Of a stretch of 32,545 nt of DNA, positions 7,056-14,961 are shown in pieces. Source of the stretch: Acidobacteriota bacterium (GTDB taxonomy: Bacteria; Acidobacteriota; Terriglobia; UBA7540); NCBI GenBank assembly GCA_021838785.1, contig JAKCCV010000028.1:1-32545 (forward strand), in the 5' to 3' direction. The translations under genes were made by a program, and so were the position numbers. The notes beneath the pieces were generated by a model, which had not been told where the DNA came from, did no database searches, and saw only the letters and a program-made list of their open reading frames with translations. Positions within the stretch are counted from its first letter, which is position 1, and each line of letters starts with the position of its first letter.

Positions 7056-7988
7056 TCACTGAGTACACCCTGTCGCCGGACAGATCCGGATCCCTCCGGG
7101 GAAAGCCGCCAGCTCGCCCGCAGCATCCGTCACCATGAGGTTACGCGGACCTACCGCCGCGTCCGGCAGGACAACAATCTGGAATGTGGCGCAAGGGTAG
7201 GCTGGCGTTCCTTGGGTTGTGCAGTACTGAACACTGGTTGGGACAACGTTCACATCCGTAACATTCGAGGGATGGCTGACGGTAAACGTTGTGCCGGAGA
7301 CGATTCCCTCGCCCACAACAAAGAGGATGGGCGATGAGCCGGCGGTCACTTCCACACCCGTGCTTCCAGCCGTGCACGTGCTGCCCGGGGCTGTGGAAGG
7401 GCAGGTCCCTATCGCGAAAAGAGACAAGGACGCGATGGCCACCGTGGCCGAGGCGGATTTGGTGGAGTCTGCCTGGCTCGTCGCCGTTACGGTGACCGTG
7501 GTGCTGGGAATCTGCGGGGCGAGGTTGAGCGTGCCAACAGAAACGATCGAACCCCCGGCGCAGGAGCTTGGCTGTGAAAAATTGCAGTTGGTTCCTCCCG
7601 CAGCCACGGAAAAGGAAGTTGGCGCGGTTGCGAGCGGGTTGGGAAGAGGGGTTGGGCTTGGCGCCGTGTAAACGCCGTTGGAGGTGATTGTGCCCAGTTG
7701 TGCGTTGCCGCCTACCACGGGGCTGATGCCCGGAGCACTGACGCTCCAGGTGACGGCGGTGTTGCTGGTTCCCGTCACGGTGGCGGTGAATTGCGCGACT
7801 CCCTGAAACGGCACATTTGCCGAGGACGGAGAGACACTGACGGTGACAGGCGGAGGCGGGGTGCTGCCGCCACCACTACTACTGCTACCGCCGCCACCAC
7901 CACAGCCGACTGCAAGCGTTGTCAACACCAACGTGACGGATGCCAAAGGAACCGTCGGTCGCCGAAATTTTTTCGTCTCTCGATTCAC
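7056..7988 (-). CDS. Ig-like surface lipoprotein
   Basis: The 310-residue protein starts from a GTG. The N-terminal region MNRETKKFRRPTVPLASVTLVLTTLAVGC ends in a lipobox (LAVG-C), followed by a flexible Gly/Ser/Pro linker (GGGGGSSSSGGGSTPPPP). Then comes VTVSVSPSSANVPFQGVAQFTATVTG, the opening of a bacterial Ig-like (Big_2-type) domain. The second half includes another possible beta-sandwich (VEVTAGSSPILFVVGEGIVSGTTFTVS, IPT/TIG-like). It ends with a short Cys pair (IRICPATGCTQ). It is probably anchored to a membrane and displayed at the cell surface or in the periplasm. It is the first gene of the metalloprotease operon; the ribosome site is weak. Confidence 0.65.
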   Translation of the reverse strand: MNRETKKFRRPTVPLASVTLVLTTLAVGCGGGGGSSSSGGGSTPPPPVTVSVSPSSANVPFQGVAQFTATVTGTSNTAVTWSVSAPGISPVVGGNAQLGTITSNGVYTAPSPTPLPNPLATAPTSFSVAAGGTNCNFSQPSSCAGGSIVSVGTLNLAPQIPSTTVTVTATSQADSTKSASATVAIASLSLFAIGTCPSTAPGSTCTAGSTGVEVTAGSSPILFVVGEGIVSGTTFTVSHPSNVTDVNVVPTSVQYCTTQGTPAYPCATFQIVVLPDAAVGPRNLMVTDAAGELAAFPGGIRICPATGCTQ

Positions 7989-8076
7989 GCCCAGCGCCTA
8001 CCTGGTTGCCGGGAAAAGCATCGCCCAGAAGCACTCACCCTGCCGCGTACCCCTCCCGTACCCGTTCATGGGGATA

Positions 8077-8105
8077 ATGCTACATTGATGATGACCGTCG
8101 CGCAA
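8077..8105 (-). promoter_or_regulatory. Candidate sigma70 promoter of the lipoprotein-metalloprotease operon
   Basis: On the minus strand TTGCGC and TAGCAT are separated by exactly 17 bases. The predicted start of transcription is near 8070, about 80 bases before the GTG of the lipoprotein gene. The -35 match is weak (3 of 6) and the -10 match is 4 of 6. Confidence 0.35.
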
Positions 8106-8169
8106 GCCCTACGGCTTAGGGCACCGGCGCCTTCCGCGATAGCGTCCAGACAACCGATTGCCGTTTTGG

Positions 8170-8652
8170 TTAGGTCGAAGGTGGAAGTCCACCGCTATTC
8201 ACAGCATCGGGTTGCACGGCGGGTAGTTGGTGGGAAAAAGCGTCAAAAAACTGTTGGACCATTTGCTGTGCGGCTGCTTGCATCATGCGCTGACCCACGG
8301 AGGCAATCATACCGCCGATTTGGACCTCACCCGAATAGCTTATGAGGGTTCCGCCGTTTTGCACGGTCAAGGAAATGGTTCCCTCACCCTTCAAAAAACC
8401 GCCCGCGCCTTTCCCCTCAATCTTCATCCGGAAACTCTCCGGCGGCAACGCATCCAGAATTTGCACGCGACCCTGATAAGTTCCTTTAATGGAGGCAATG
8501 CCAATTTTGAGCGTCGCCTGGTAGCTCCCGTCGGGTTGTGGGTCGAGCTTTTCGCAGCCGGGCAGCGCCTGAGCAAGCGACAGCGGATCCATGAGGCAGC
8601 GGTAAACCACCTCGCGCGGCGCAGCGAGTTGACGAGACCCTTCGACTTTCAT
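8170..8652 (-). CDS. coxG: CoxG-family SRPBCC protein
   Basis: The 160-residue product opens MKVEGSRQLAAPREVVYRCLMDPLSLAQALPGCEKL, the hallmark of CoxG (carbon monoxide dehydrogenase subunit G). The rest has YQATLKIGIASIKGTYQGRV and GEGTISLTVQNGGTLISYSGEVQIGGMIASVGQRMM. These proteins adopt the START/SRPBCC fold. In Oligotropha CoxG is implicated in membrane anchoring of CO dehydrogenase. The gene is last in the coxSLMG operon, 24 bases after coxM. The C-terminal helix (QAAAQQMVQQFFDAFSHQL) is amphipathic, consistent with peripheral membrane attachment. The substrate of the partner enzyme is uncertain. Confidence 0.88.
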   Translation of the reverse strand: MKVEGSRQLAAPREVVYRCLMDPLSLAQALPGCEKLDPQPDGSYQATLKIGIASIKGTYQGRVQILDALPPESFRMKIEGKGAGGFLKGEGTISLTVQNGGTLISYSGEVQIGGMIASVGQRMMQAAAQQMVQQFFDAFSHQLPAVQPDAVNSGGLPPST

Positions 8653-8676
8653 GGCAAGGAATCGCGGCCGGCGCGC

Positions 8677-9546
8677 TCAGGGGTTGGCTCTTTCGAGGGC
8701 CAGTTCCAAAGCCCGCCGCACATAGACCGAGGCCAGATGTTTCCGGTATTCGGCGGAGGCAAACAAATCCGAATTCGTTTGCACTCCGTCGGCGGCTCGA
8801 GCTGCGGCTTCGGCGAGGCGTCGCGCCGTGGGCGGCTTTCCCAGGAGTTCGCGTTCGACCGCAGCGGCCCGATAAGCCTTCGGTCCAATCCCGGTCACTC
8901 CAATGGCCACGCGCTCTATGTGCGCGGCCTCATTCAACGCCAGGCGGACGCCGACGCCCACCACGGCAAAGCCGGAAGCCGGTTGGCGAAGCTTAAGGTA
9001 GGTGTCTCCGGCCCGCCGAGGGAGCGGGGGCAACCGGACCGCCGTCAAAATCTCTCCCGGCGCGAGCGCCGTGGTCATCAGGCCCACAAAGAAATCTTGC
9101 GCGGCGATCCAGCGTTCGCCGCCCGCGCTGTTCGCCCTTATCTCCGCATCGAGAGCCAGAATGGCCGCCGGCCAGTCCGCAGCCGGGTCGGCGTGAGCCA
9201 GACTTCCTCCCAGCGTGCCAAGATTGCGAACTTGCGCGTCGCCGATTTCGCGCGCCGTTTCGGGCAGCAACGGACATTTTTCCCGGAGCAAAGAGGAGGA
9301 TTCGATTTGAAAGTGGGTGGTCAGCGCGCCGATTTCAATCCAGCCGTCCGATTCGCGAATGTACCGCAGTTCGCTGAGCCGCCCGAGGTCAATCACATGG
9401 CGAGGCGAGGCCAGCCGCAGTTTCATCATGGGAAGCAGGCTGTGGCCGCCTGCCATCATTTTTCCCTCCTCGCCGAACTCGGTGACCAGCCGCAGCGCTT
9501 CTTCCAGCGACTGCGGCGAGTGATATTCAAACGGCTCGGGAATCAT
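8677..9546 (-). CDS. coxM: Molybdenum hydroxylase FAD-binding medium subunit (CoxM-like)
   Basis: The 289-residue product has the typical CoxM length. FAD contacts are present: AGGHSLLPMMKLRLASP at 32-48 (the AGGHS pyrophosphate loop) and TLGGSLAHADPAAD at 111-124 (TIGG-like loop). The C-terminal CO-dehydrogenase flavoprotein domain follows (TYLKLRQPASGFAVVGVGVRLAL, GIGPKAYRAAAVE). It passes electrons from the iron-sulfur subunit via FAD to an acceptor. AGGAG lies seven bases before the ATG. It sits 49 bases after coxL in the same transcript. Confidence 0.92.
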   Translation of the reverse strand: MIPEPFEYHSPQSLEEALRLVTEFGEEGKMMAGGHSLLPMMKLRLASPRHVIDLGRLSELRYIRESDGWIEIGALTTHFQIESSSLLREKCPLLPETAREIGDAQVRNLGTLGGSLAHADPAADWPAAILALDAEIRANSAGGERWIAAQDFFVGLMTTALAPGEILTAVRLPPLPRRAGDTYLKLRQPASGFAVVGVGVRLALNEAAHIERVAIGVTGIGPKAYRAAAVERELLGKPPTARRLAEAAARAADGVQTNSDLFASAEYRKHLASVYVRRALELALERANP

Positions 9547-9595
9547 GGTGAACTCCTGGCGTAGGTTGTTTCCAGTGTGTCAAACGCGGTTCACC

Positions 9596-11926
9596 TCACA
9601 CCACCTGGGGCGAGCCGCCCCTCAAGACTTGCCAAATTTTTTCCGGTTTGAGCGGCATATCTATATGCCGAACGCCCAATGGCCTGAGCGCATCCATCAC
9701 GGCGTTGACAATGGCAGGCGTGGAGCCGATGGTTCCCGCCTCGCCCACTCCCTTCACGCCCAGCGGATTGACCGGAGTCCGGGTCTCGGTGTTCGCCGTT
9801 TCAAACCAGCAGAACTGATGCGCCCTCGGCGCCGCGCAATCCATCAGGGTCCCCGTCAGAAGCTGGCCGTTTTCGTCATAGACGTGCTCTTCCCAGAGTG
9901 CTTGGCCGATGCCCTGAGCCAGCCCGCCGTGGATTTGGCCGTCCACCAGCATAGGGTTTAGGATGCGACCGCAATCGTCCACCGCAAAGTAGTTTCGCAG
10001 GTTTACCTCGCCGGTTTCGTTGTCAATCTCTACGACCGCCACGTGGGCGCCGAAAGGATAAGTGTAATTTGGCGGCTCAAAGACATAGTTTTCAACCAAC
10101 CCCGGTGCAAGTCCGGGCGGGAGTTGCTTGGCGAAATAGGCTTCTCCCACCACCTCGCCAAACTTGACGGACTTGGAACCGTCTTCCGTTTCGATTTTGC
10201 CGTCGCGGAAGACCAGTTCGCTCGGCTTCGCTCCCAGCTTGACAGCGGCAAGGCGAGCCATTTTTTTCTTAATGCGCTGCGCGGCGTGATAGATCGCCGT
10301 GCCGCCGACGGCCGTGGTGCGGCTGCCAAAGGTGCCAATGCCCATCGGGACTTGGTTTGTGTCGCCGTGATAAACCGTCACATCGTCGTACGGCACGCCC
10401 AACTCCTCGGCCACAATCTGCGCGAAGCTGGTTTCTTCTCCTTGACCGTGGGGCGAGGTTCCACTGAGCACCGTGACTTTCCCCGTGGGTTCAACGCGCA
10501 CCGTGCCGCTCTCCCAGCCGCCCGCCGGCATGCGACTGGAGGGGCCCATGGCGCAAATCTCCACATAGGTTGAAAGGCCAATGCCAAGATACTTCCCCTT
10601 TTTGCGAAGACGCGCTTGCTCGCGCCGCAGTTTCTTGTAGCCGGAAAGAGTCAAAACTTTTTTGAGGGTCTTTTGGTAATTGGCCGTGTCGTAGCTGACG
10701 CCGGTCGCGAGCACAATATCTTTGCCCGGCGGCGGAAAATTTTTCAGACGCACCTCCACCGGGTCGAGGTTCAGTTCGCGCGCCACCATATCCATCACGC
10801 GCTCGATGATATAGGTGGCTTCCGGCCGGCCGGCCCCGCGGTAAGCGTCGGTGGACATTGTGTTGGTAAAAACGCCCTTCGTTTCCACGAACACGGCTGG
10901 AATGTTGTAGCAGCCGAGAATCATCAGCGCGGTGAGCGTCGGAATGGCCGGCGTCAAGAGCTGATGATAGGCGCCGAGATTCGCGAGGATGTGGCATTTC
11001 AAGCCCATCACCTTGCCGTCCGGCCGGAAGTAGATCTCCAAATCATCAATCTGATCCCGACCGTGAATCGTCGCCATCAGGTTTTCTCGGCGGCTTTCAA
11101 TCCACTTCACCGGCTTGCCGAATTGGCGCGAAACAAAACAGGCGACCCCTTCCTCGGCGTAAACGTTCAGCTTGCTGCCAAAGGCGCCGCCCACCTCGGG
11201 CGCAATCACCCGCACGCGCGCTTCGTCCATGCCGGTCATGACGGCGAGTTGGGTTTTGAGCAGATGCGGAATCTGCGTGGAGGACCAAACCGTCAACGTG
11301 TCCTCGCCCGGCGAGTAACTTGCCACCACGCCCCGCGTCTCCATCGAAAGCGGGGCCAGGCGTTGGTTAACCAGCCGCTGCCGGATGACCTTGAGGCTGG
11401 CATCCGATTCGACAGCTTTCCAGTCGCCGCCTTCGAGCTTGGCAACAAAGGCAATATTGTCGCCCAATGATTCGTGAATGACCGGCGAATCCGAGGAAAC
11501 CGCCTTGTCGAGGTCGGTGATGGCGGGCAAAGGCTCGTAGTCCACCTCCACTTGGGCTGCGGCGTCAACGGCCTGGTAGCGGCCGCTCGCCACCACCACG
11601 GCGACGGGTTCGCCGACATATCGTACTCGGCGAAGCGCCAAGCAGGGATGCGGCGGCACCTTCAGACCTTCCATGCCCGCCGCGCAAGGAATCAAGCCCA
11701 GCCGTCCTTCGAGGTCGGCTCCGGTGTAAACGGCCAGGACGCCCGGCATCTTCTGCGCGGCCTCCGAGTGGATGGCTTTGATTTCCGCGTGGGCGTGCGG
11801 GCTGCGCACAAAGGCCAAGTAAAGCATCCCGCACAACTGAATGTCATCCACGTAGTGGGAGCGACCTTGAATCAGCCGAGGGTCTTCCTTGCGTTTAATG
11901 CGTTCACCGAGCAGTTTAGACGACAT
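9596..11926 (-). CDS. coxL: Form II CoxL-type molybdopterin hydroxylase large subunit
   Basis: The 776-residue product fits the aldehyde oxidase/xanthine dehydrogenase large-subunit family. Motifs include GERIKRKEDPRLIQGRSHYVDDI at the N-terminus, GGAFGSK at 246-252 (molybdopterin cytosine dinucleotide contact), AYRGAGRPEA at 361-370, and GVGEAG at 726-731 with the putative catalytic base Glu729. The active-site loop AYRGAGR defines form II CoxL. True CO dehydrogenases (form I) have AYRCSFR with the Cu-binding Cys, which is absent here. CO oxidation is therefore unproven, and a purine, aldehyde or N-heterocycle substrate is equally possible. GGGAGGTGA precedes the ATG. No CoxD/E/F maturation genes are visible nearby. 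Confidence 0.92.
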   Translation of the reverse strand: MSSKLLGERIKRKEDPRLIQGRSHYVDDIQLCGMLYLAFVRSPHAHAEIKAIHSEAAQKMPGVLAVYTGADLEGRLGLIPCAAGMEGLKVPPHPCLALRRVRYVGEPVAVVVASGRYQAVDAAAQVEVDYEPLPAITDLDKAVSSDSPVIHESLGDNIAFVAKLEGGDWKAVESDASLKVIRQRLVNQRLAPLSMETRGVVASYSPGEDTLTVWSSTQIPHLLKTQLAVMTGMDEARVRVIAPEVGGAFGSKLNVYAEEGVACFVSRQFGKPVKWIESRRENLMATIHGRDQIDDLEIYFRPDGKVMGLKCHILANLGAYHQLLTPAIPTLTALMILGCYNIPAVFVETKGVFTNTMSTDAYRGAGRPEATYIIERVMDMVARELNLDPVEVRLKNFPPPGKDIVLATGVSYDTANYQKTLKKVLTLSGYKKLRREQARLRKKGKYLGIGLSTYVEICAMGPSSRMPAGGWESGTVRVEPTGKVTVLSGTSPHGQGEETSFAQIVAEELGVPYDDVTVYHGDTNQVPMGIGTFGSRTTAVGGTAIYHAAQRIKKKMARLAAVKLGAKPSELVFRDGKIETEDGSKSVKFGEVVGEAYFAKQLPPGLAPGLVENYVFEPPNYTYPFGAHVAVVEIDNETGEVNLRNYFAVDDCGRILNPMLVDGQIHGGLAQGIGQALWEEHVYDENGQLLTGTLMDCAAPRAHQFCWFETANTETRTPVNPLGVKGVGEAGTIGSTPAIVNAVMDALRPLGVRHIDMPLKPEKIWQVLRGGSPQVV

Positions 11927-12030
11927 GAATCACCTCCCGACAGCAAGGCAACACGGTTGTCCGCCAATAAAAACCGTGGCACAGCCCAAGCTGCTTCTGA
12001 TGGGTCATCACTTTCGCGCCCCGCATGGAT

Positions 12031-12513
12031 TCATGCGTGCTCCGCCTGGGCCCGAACCTTTTCGGCCGCCCACTCGACGGCCTTCACAATGTGTTGGTAG
12101 CCGGTGCACCGGCAGAGATTGCCTTCGAGGGCTTTGCGAATCTCCGCTCGGGACGGATGCGGATTGCGGCTGAGCAGTTGATGCGCCGCCAGAATCATGC
12201 CCGGCGTGCAATAACCGCATTGCAAACCGTGCTCTTCCCAAAAGCCCTGTTGCAAGGGATGGAGTTGCCCGTTCCGGCCACTCAATCCCTCGATGGTCGT
12301 GATCTCCGATCCGTCGGCCTGCACCGCGAGCACCGTGCAACTTTTAACGGCTGCGCCGTTCATGAGAACCGTGCAAGCGCCGCAAATGGACGTTTCACAA
12401 CCAATATGCGTGCCGGTCAGCCCAGCCAGCTCGCGAAGGTAATGAACCAGCAATAGCCTCGGCTCGACGTCATCTTCGCGCGTGACGCCGTTGATTTTGA
12501 CTCGGATTTTCAT
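12031..12513 (-). CDS. coxS: Molybdenum hydroxylase [2Fe-2S] small subunit (CoxS-like)
   Basis: The 160-residue product has both iron-sulfur clusters of the family. The plant-ferredoxin-type cluster ligands are C39, C44, C47 and C59 ([17 protein letters not shown]). The second cluster uses C99, C102, C134 and C136 ([20 protein letters not shown]). It relays electrons from the Mo centre in CoxL to FAD in CoxM. The gene is first in the S-L-M-G order, which is the order usual for form II clusters; form I clusters run M-S-L. GAGGAG lies about seven bases before the ATG. Confidence 0.95.
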   Translation of the reverse strand: MKIRVKINGVTREDDVEPRLLLVHYLRELAGLTGTHIGCETSICGACTVLMNGAAVKSCTVLAVQADGSEITTIEGLSGRNGQLHPLQQGFWEEHGLQCGYCTPGMILAAHQLLSRNPHPSRAEIRKALEGNLCRCTGYQHIVKAVEWAAEKVRAQAEHA

Positions 12514-12616
12514 GGGAGGCTCCTCTCACCCCACTGGCGGCCTTTCGGCAGGCGTCATCGCGTGGTTGCCGCGTCGCCTCTTTTTGCCCGCTCCAAACTG
12601 CCAAGGCAAGAGCCTA

Positions 12617-12645
12617 GATATACGGCCCGCCAGCAAGAAAGTCAA
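12617..12645 (-). promoter_or_regulatory. Sigma70 promoter of the coxSLMG operon
   Basis: On the minus strand TTGACT (5 of 6) and TATATC (4 of 6) are separated by exactly 17 bases. Transcription would start near 12610, leaving a leader of about 97 bases before coxS. Confidence 0.6.
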
Positions 12646-12767
12646 CTCCATGTGCTGAAGATAGCCGGCACTCCTCTTCCGGCGTCACGGCCGCCGCGGG
12701 AACGCGAGCGAGTCCGACCGTCGGCCTGCACCGCCTAATTTTGCCTCTATCTAAGTGCCTCGGTTTG

Positions 12768-12776
12768 TGATATATT
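12768..12776 (+). promoter_or_regulatory. Extended -10 element (TGATATATT)
   Basis: TG-A-TATATT matches the extended -10 consensus with 5 of 6 core bases. No good -35 lies 17 bases upstream. It would produce a leader of about 165 bases before the small Tudor-like gene at 12947. Confidence 0.4.
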
Positions 12777-12946
12777 AATGTGTTGTGAGTCATTATCACG
12801 CCTTCCGGCTGAGATTCCCCATCCGGGGTATCGAAGTCGGAAAGGCGCTTCGCCTATACGGGTCAACCGAGAAACCGTTTCCACCCACCTCAACACCGTT
12901 TTCGGCGGCCCGACTTTTCAAAGGCGATACGAAGCGAAGGAGTCTT

Positions 12947-13165
12947 ATGTCACTCAAAGCAGGGCAGTACATCCGTCATGCTAAATACGGTTTGGGAACG
13001 ATTGTCACCCGAGACGAAGAGCGAACGACAGTGGACTTTGATACTGCCGGCGTGAAGATCTTTGTCACGACACTCGCCACCTTTGAGCCTGCCGAGGGCC
13101 AATCGCCTCGGAAAAAGCGAACGAACGGTCGCAGTCGCAAGAGCGCCGCAGCCGCCGCGCATTAG
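12947..13165 (+). CDS. Small Tudor/CarD-like protein with basic tail
   Basis: The 72-residue product MSLKAGQYIRHAKYGLGTIVTRDEERTTVDFDTAGVKIFV... matches the small beta-barrel at the end of PcrA/UvrD helicases (Tudor: VxHxxFGxGxVxxxxxxxVxVDFxxxGxKxL). That barrel binds RNA polymerase in PcrA, and CarD-type proteins are related. Here it stands alone. It is followed by a lysine/arginine-rich tail (RKKRTNGRSRKSAAAAAH), so nucleic acid or polymerase contact is a plausible inference. The start at 12947 is fixed by GAAGGAG six to eight bases ahead. Upstream in-frame codons look non-coding. Confidence 0.7.
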   Translation: MSLKAGQYIRHAKYGLGTIVTRDEERTTVDFDTAGVKIFVTTLATFEPAEGQSPRKKRTNGRSRKSAAAAAH

Positions 13166-13364
13166 TCTGAAATCACGATGGCCATGAGCCGTTGCGCGTC
13201 GGTCGGCTTTTAGGGTGGAGCGGCACGGCGGCGTCCGCAACGGAGTTGTCTCGGGGGCTTCGGCAGGCTGGAACCCACGGATACGGCCAAAACCCGCTCG
13301 ACGACAAAACCGGCCACCCAAGTTCACGACGGATGGCAGACCATTCCGCTTTCCGGGGGTTACG

Positions 13365-14825
13365 ATGCGGCCAACATCCCAGCATCGGTGGCTGACGCTC
13401 GCATTTCTGTTAATGACCCTCGCCGTCTTGGTGACGCTAAGCCGGCCGGCGCGGTTGTCAGCTCAGGCTGGTCGCCCGGCGACGGCCGCGGTCAGGGTTC
13501 GGCTGCAAGGGGCAGGGCGTCAAATCCCAAACGATTTCCTCGGCTTCAGCTATGAAGCACCGGTACTGACACGCAACGTTTTTAATCCTCAAAACCGCGA
13601 ACTCATTCGTTTGCTCCATCAGTTGGGTGGCGGAACGCTGCGGTTCGGTGGAAACTCGGTGGAATTCACCGGCTGGTCGCGAAGTGGAGAAGCTCGAATG
13701 GCCGGGGAACGGGCTGTGGTGACGCCAGCCGACCTCAACCGGCTATTTGCATTTTCCGCCGAGGCTGGGTGGCCGGTGATCTTGGGCCTCAACCTGGGTC
13801 AAGACAACCCAACGCTTTTCGCCGACGAAGCCGCTTACGCGGTGCGGCGCGGCGGCCAGCACTTACTCGCACTGGAAATTGGCAACGAACCCGACTTGTT
13901 TATGCACAACGGTCTTCGGCCCAGGAATTGGGGTTACGCCGATTTTCGGCGCGAGTGGGAGGCTTACGCTCGGGCCATTCGCGCCCGCGCGCCGCAGGCT
14001 CCGATCTCCGGCCCTGCCACCTGCTGCGCAGCCGGCTGGAGATGGTTCCCGCGGTTTGTGGCCGATGAGCGCTCAAAGGTTGTTTTCGCAACCTATCACA
14101 TCTACCCCATGTCGGCGGCGCCGAACGTCCCCGAGAGTTCGCCACACTACGCGAGCATTGCCAACATGCTGAGCCCCGAACTCATGAGGCGGGTGGCGCA
14201 AAAGGTCCAAAAATTGGTCGGCGTGGCCAAGTCGCAGGGACTCTTGCTGCGCATAGCGGAAACAAATTCTGCTTCGCACGGAGGCAAAAACGGCGTCAGC
14301 AACGTCTTCGCCGCGGCGCTGTGGGGCGCCGATTATTCCTTTACGCTGGCCGAGCAGGGTGCGGCCGGCTTGAATTTCCACGGCGGGTTCGCTTGCCGAG
14401 GTTACACAGCCATTTGCCGTTCAGGGGGGCACTATGTTGCCCAACCGCTCTATTACGGCATGTTGCTGTTTCACGCGGCGATGCCGGGGCGAATGGTACC
14501 GGTTCGCGTTCGCGCTTCCGGCAACTTCGCCGCGCACGCCGTGCTCAACGATAACGGCAACCTGAGTTTGGTGCTGATCAACAAGGACGCCCACCAGCCC
14601 ATTGTGGCGCGGATTTCAGGCTTAGGCTCCTATGCACGGGCCGCGGTGCTGCGCCTTGTAGCTCCGTCGCTCAGGGCTCGAACCGGCATCACGTTCGCCG
14701 GACATGCGATGAACGCTGCCGGAAACTGGAAGCCGGGCGCGGGCCAAATGATCTACCGCCACGGCCGCACTTTCCAAGTTAGTCTGCCGGCGGCTAGCGC
14801 CCTGCTGGCACGATTCGAGAAATGA
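13365..14825 (+). CDS. Secreted glycoside hydrolase, GH79-like
   Basis: This is a 486-residue exported protein with an N-terminal signal/anchor (LTLAFLLMTLAVLVTLS...LSAQA). The (beta/alpha)8-barrel shows FLGFSYEAPVL at about 58-68, TLRFGGNSVEFTGW, and then ALEIGNEPDLFM with the acid/base Glu175. RIAETNSASHGGKNGVSNVFAAALWGADY contains the putative nucleophile Glu299. The C-terminal beta domain includes LVLINKDAHQPIVARIS. The LRxGGNS/EIGNEPD/AETNS set points to family GH79 (heparanase/beta-glucuronidase clan GH-A). The likely activity is release of glucuronic acid or 4-O-methyl-glucuronic acid from plant or microbial glycans; the substrate is inferred. The start at 13365 is preferred because the signal peptide begins there and GGGGG precedes it. 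Confidence 0.75.
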   Translation: MRPTSQHRWLTLAFLLMTLAVLVTLSRPARLSAQAGRPATAAVRVRLQGAGRQIPNDFLGFSYEAPVLTRNVFNPQNRELIRLLHQLGGGTLRFGGNSVEFTGWSRSGEARMAGERAVVTPADLNRLFAFSAEAGWPVILGLNLGQDNPTLFADEAAYAVRRGGQHLLALEIGNEPDLFMHNGLRPRNWGYADFRREWEAYARAIRARAPQAPISGPATCCAAGWRWFPRFVADERSKVVFATYHIYPMSAAPNVPESSPHYASIANMLSPELMRRVAQKVQKLVGVAKSQGLLLRIAETNSASHGGKNGVSNVFAAALWGADYSFTLAEQGAAGLNFHGGFACRGYTAICRSGGHYVAQPLYYGMLLFHAAMPGRMVPVRVRASGNFAAHAVLNDNGNLSLVLINKDAHQPIVARISGLGSYARAAVLRLVAPSLRARTGITFAGHAMNAAGNWKPGAGQMIYRHGRTFQVSLPAASALLARFEK

Positions 14826-14961
14826 GTCCGCCGCGCTCCTGGCTCGAGCAGCGTCACCACCCACCTTAGCCGTCGTCTGGGGGACAACAGAAAATTCCTC
14901 GGTTCAATTCCCGGACCTATGAGGCGGCGACGCGCGAGCAGCAATAGCTCCGGCTCTGGAA

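Larger units (their letters stand above)
12514..12946. other. Divergent intergenic region between coxS and the Tudor-like gene
   Basis: The 433 bases hold the cox promoter on the minus strand (12617-12645) and an extended -10 on the plus strand (12768-12776). No convincing gene or RNA structure was seen. The possible in-frame extension of the Tudor-like protein back to 12785 is rejected for lack of a ribosome site. Confidence 0.5.

Noticed and set aside
7840-7915. Short triplet-like repeats (CCACCACTACTACTGCTACCGCCGC-type) considered as a satellite or CRISPR-like array.
   Set aside because: They encode the Gly/Ser/Pro linker of the lipoprotein; no spacer-repeat pattern.
8227-9564. A 445-codon plus-strand frame opposite coxM and coxG.
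   Set aside because: It is the antisense of two well-supported genes, with a composition typical of antisense frames (Arg/His/Gly-rich) and no motifs.
9596-11926. Assignment of coxL as a genuine (form I) CO dehydrogenase.
   Set aside because: The active-site loop reads AYRGAGR and lacks the Cu-binding cysteine of AYRCSFR.
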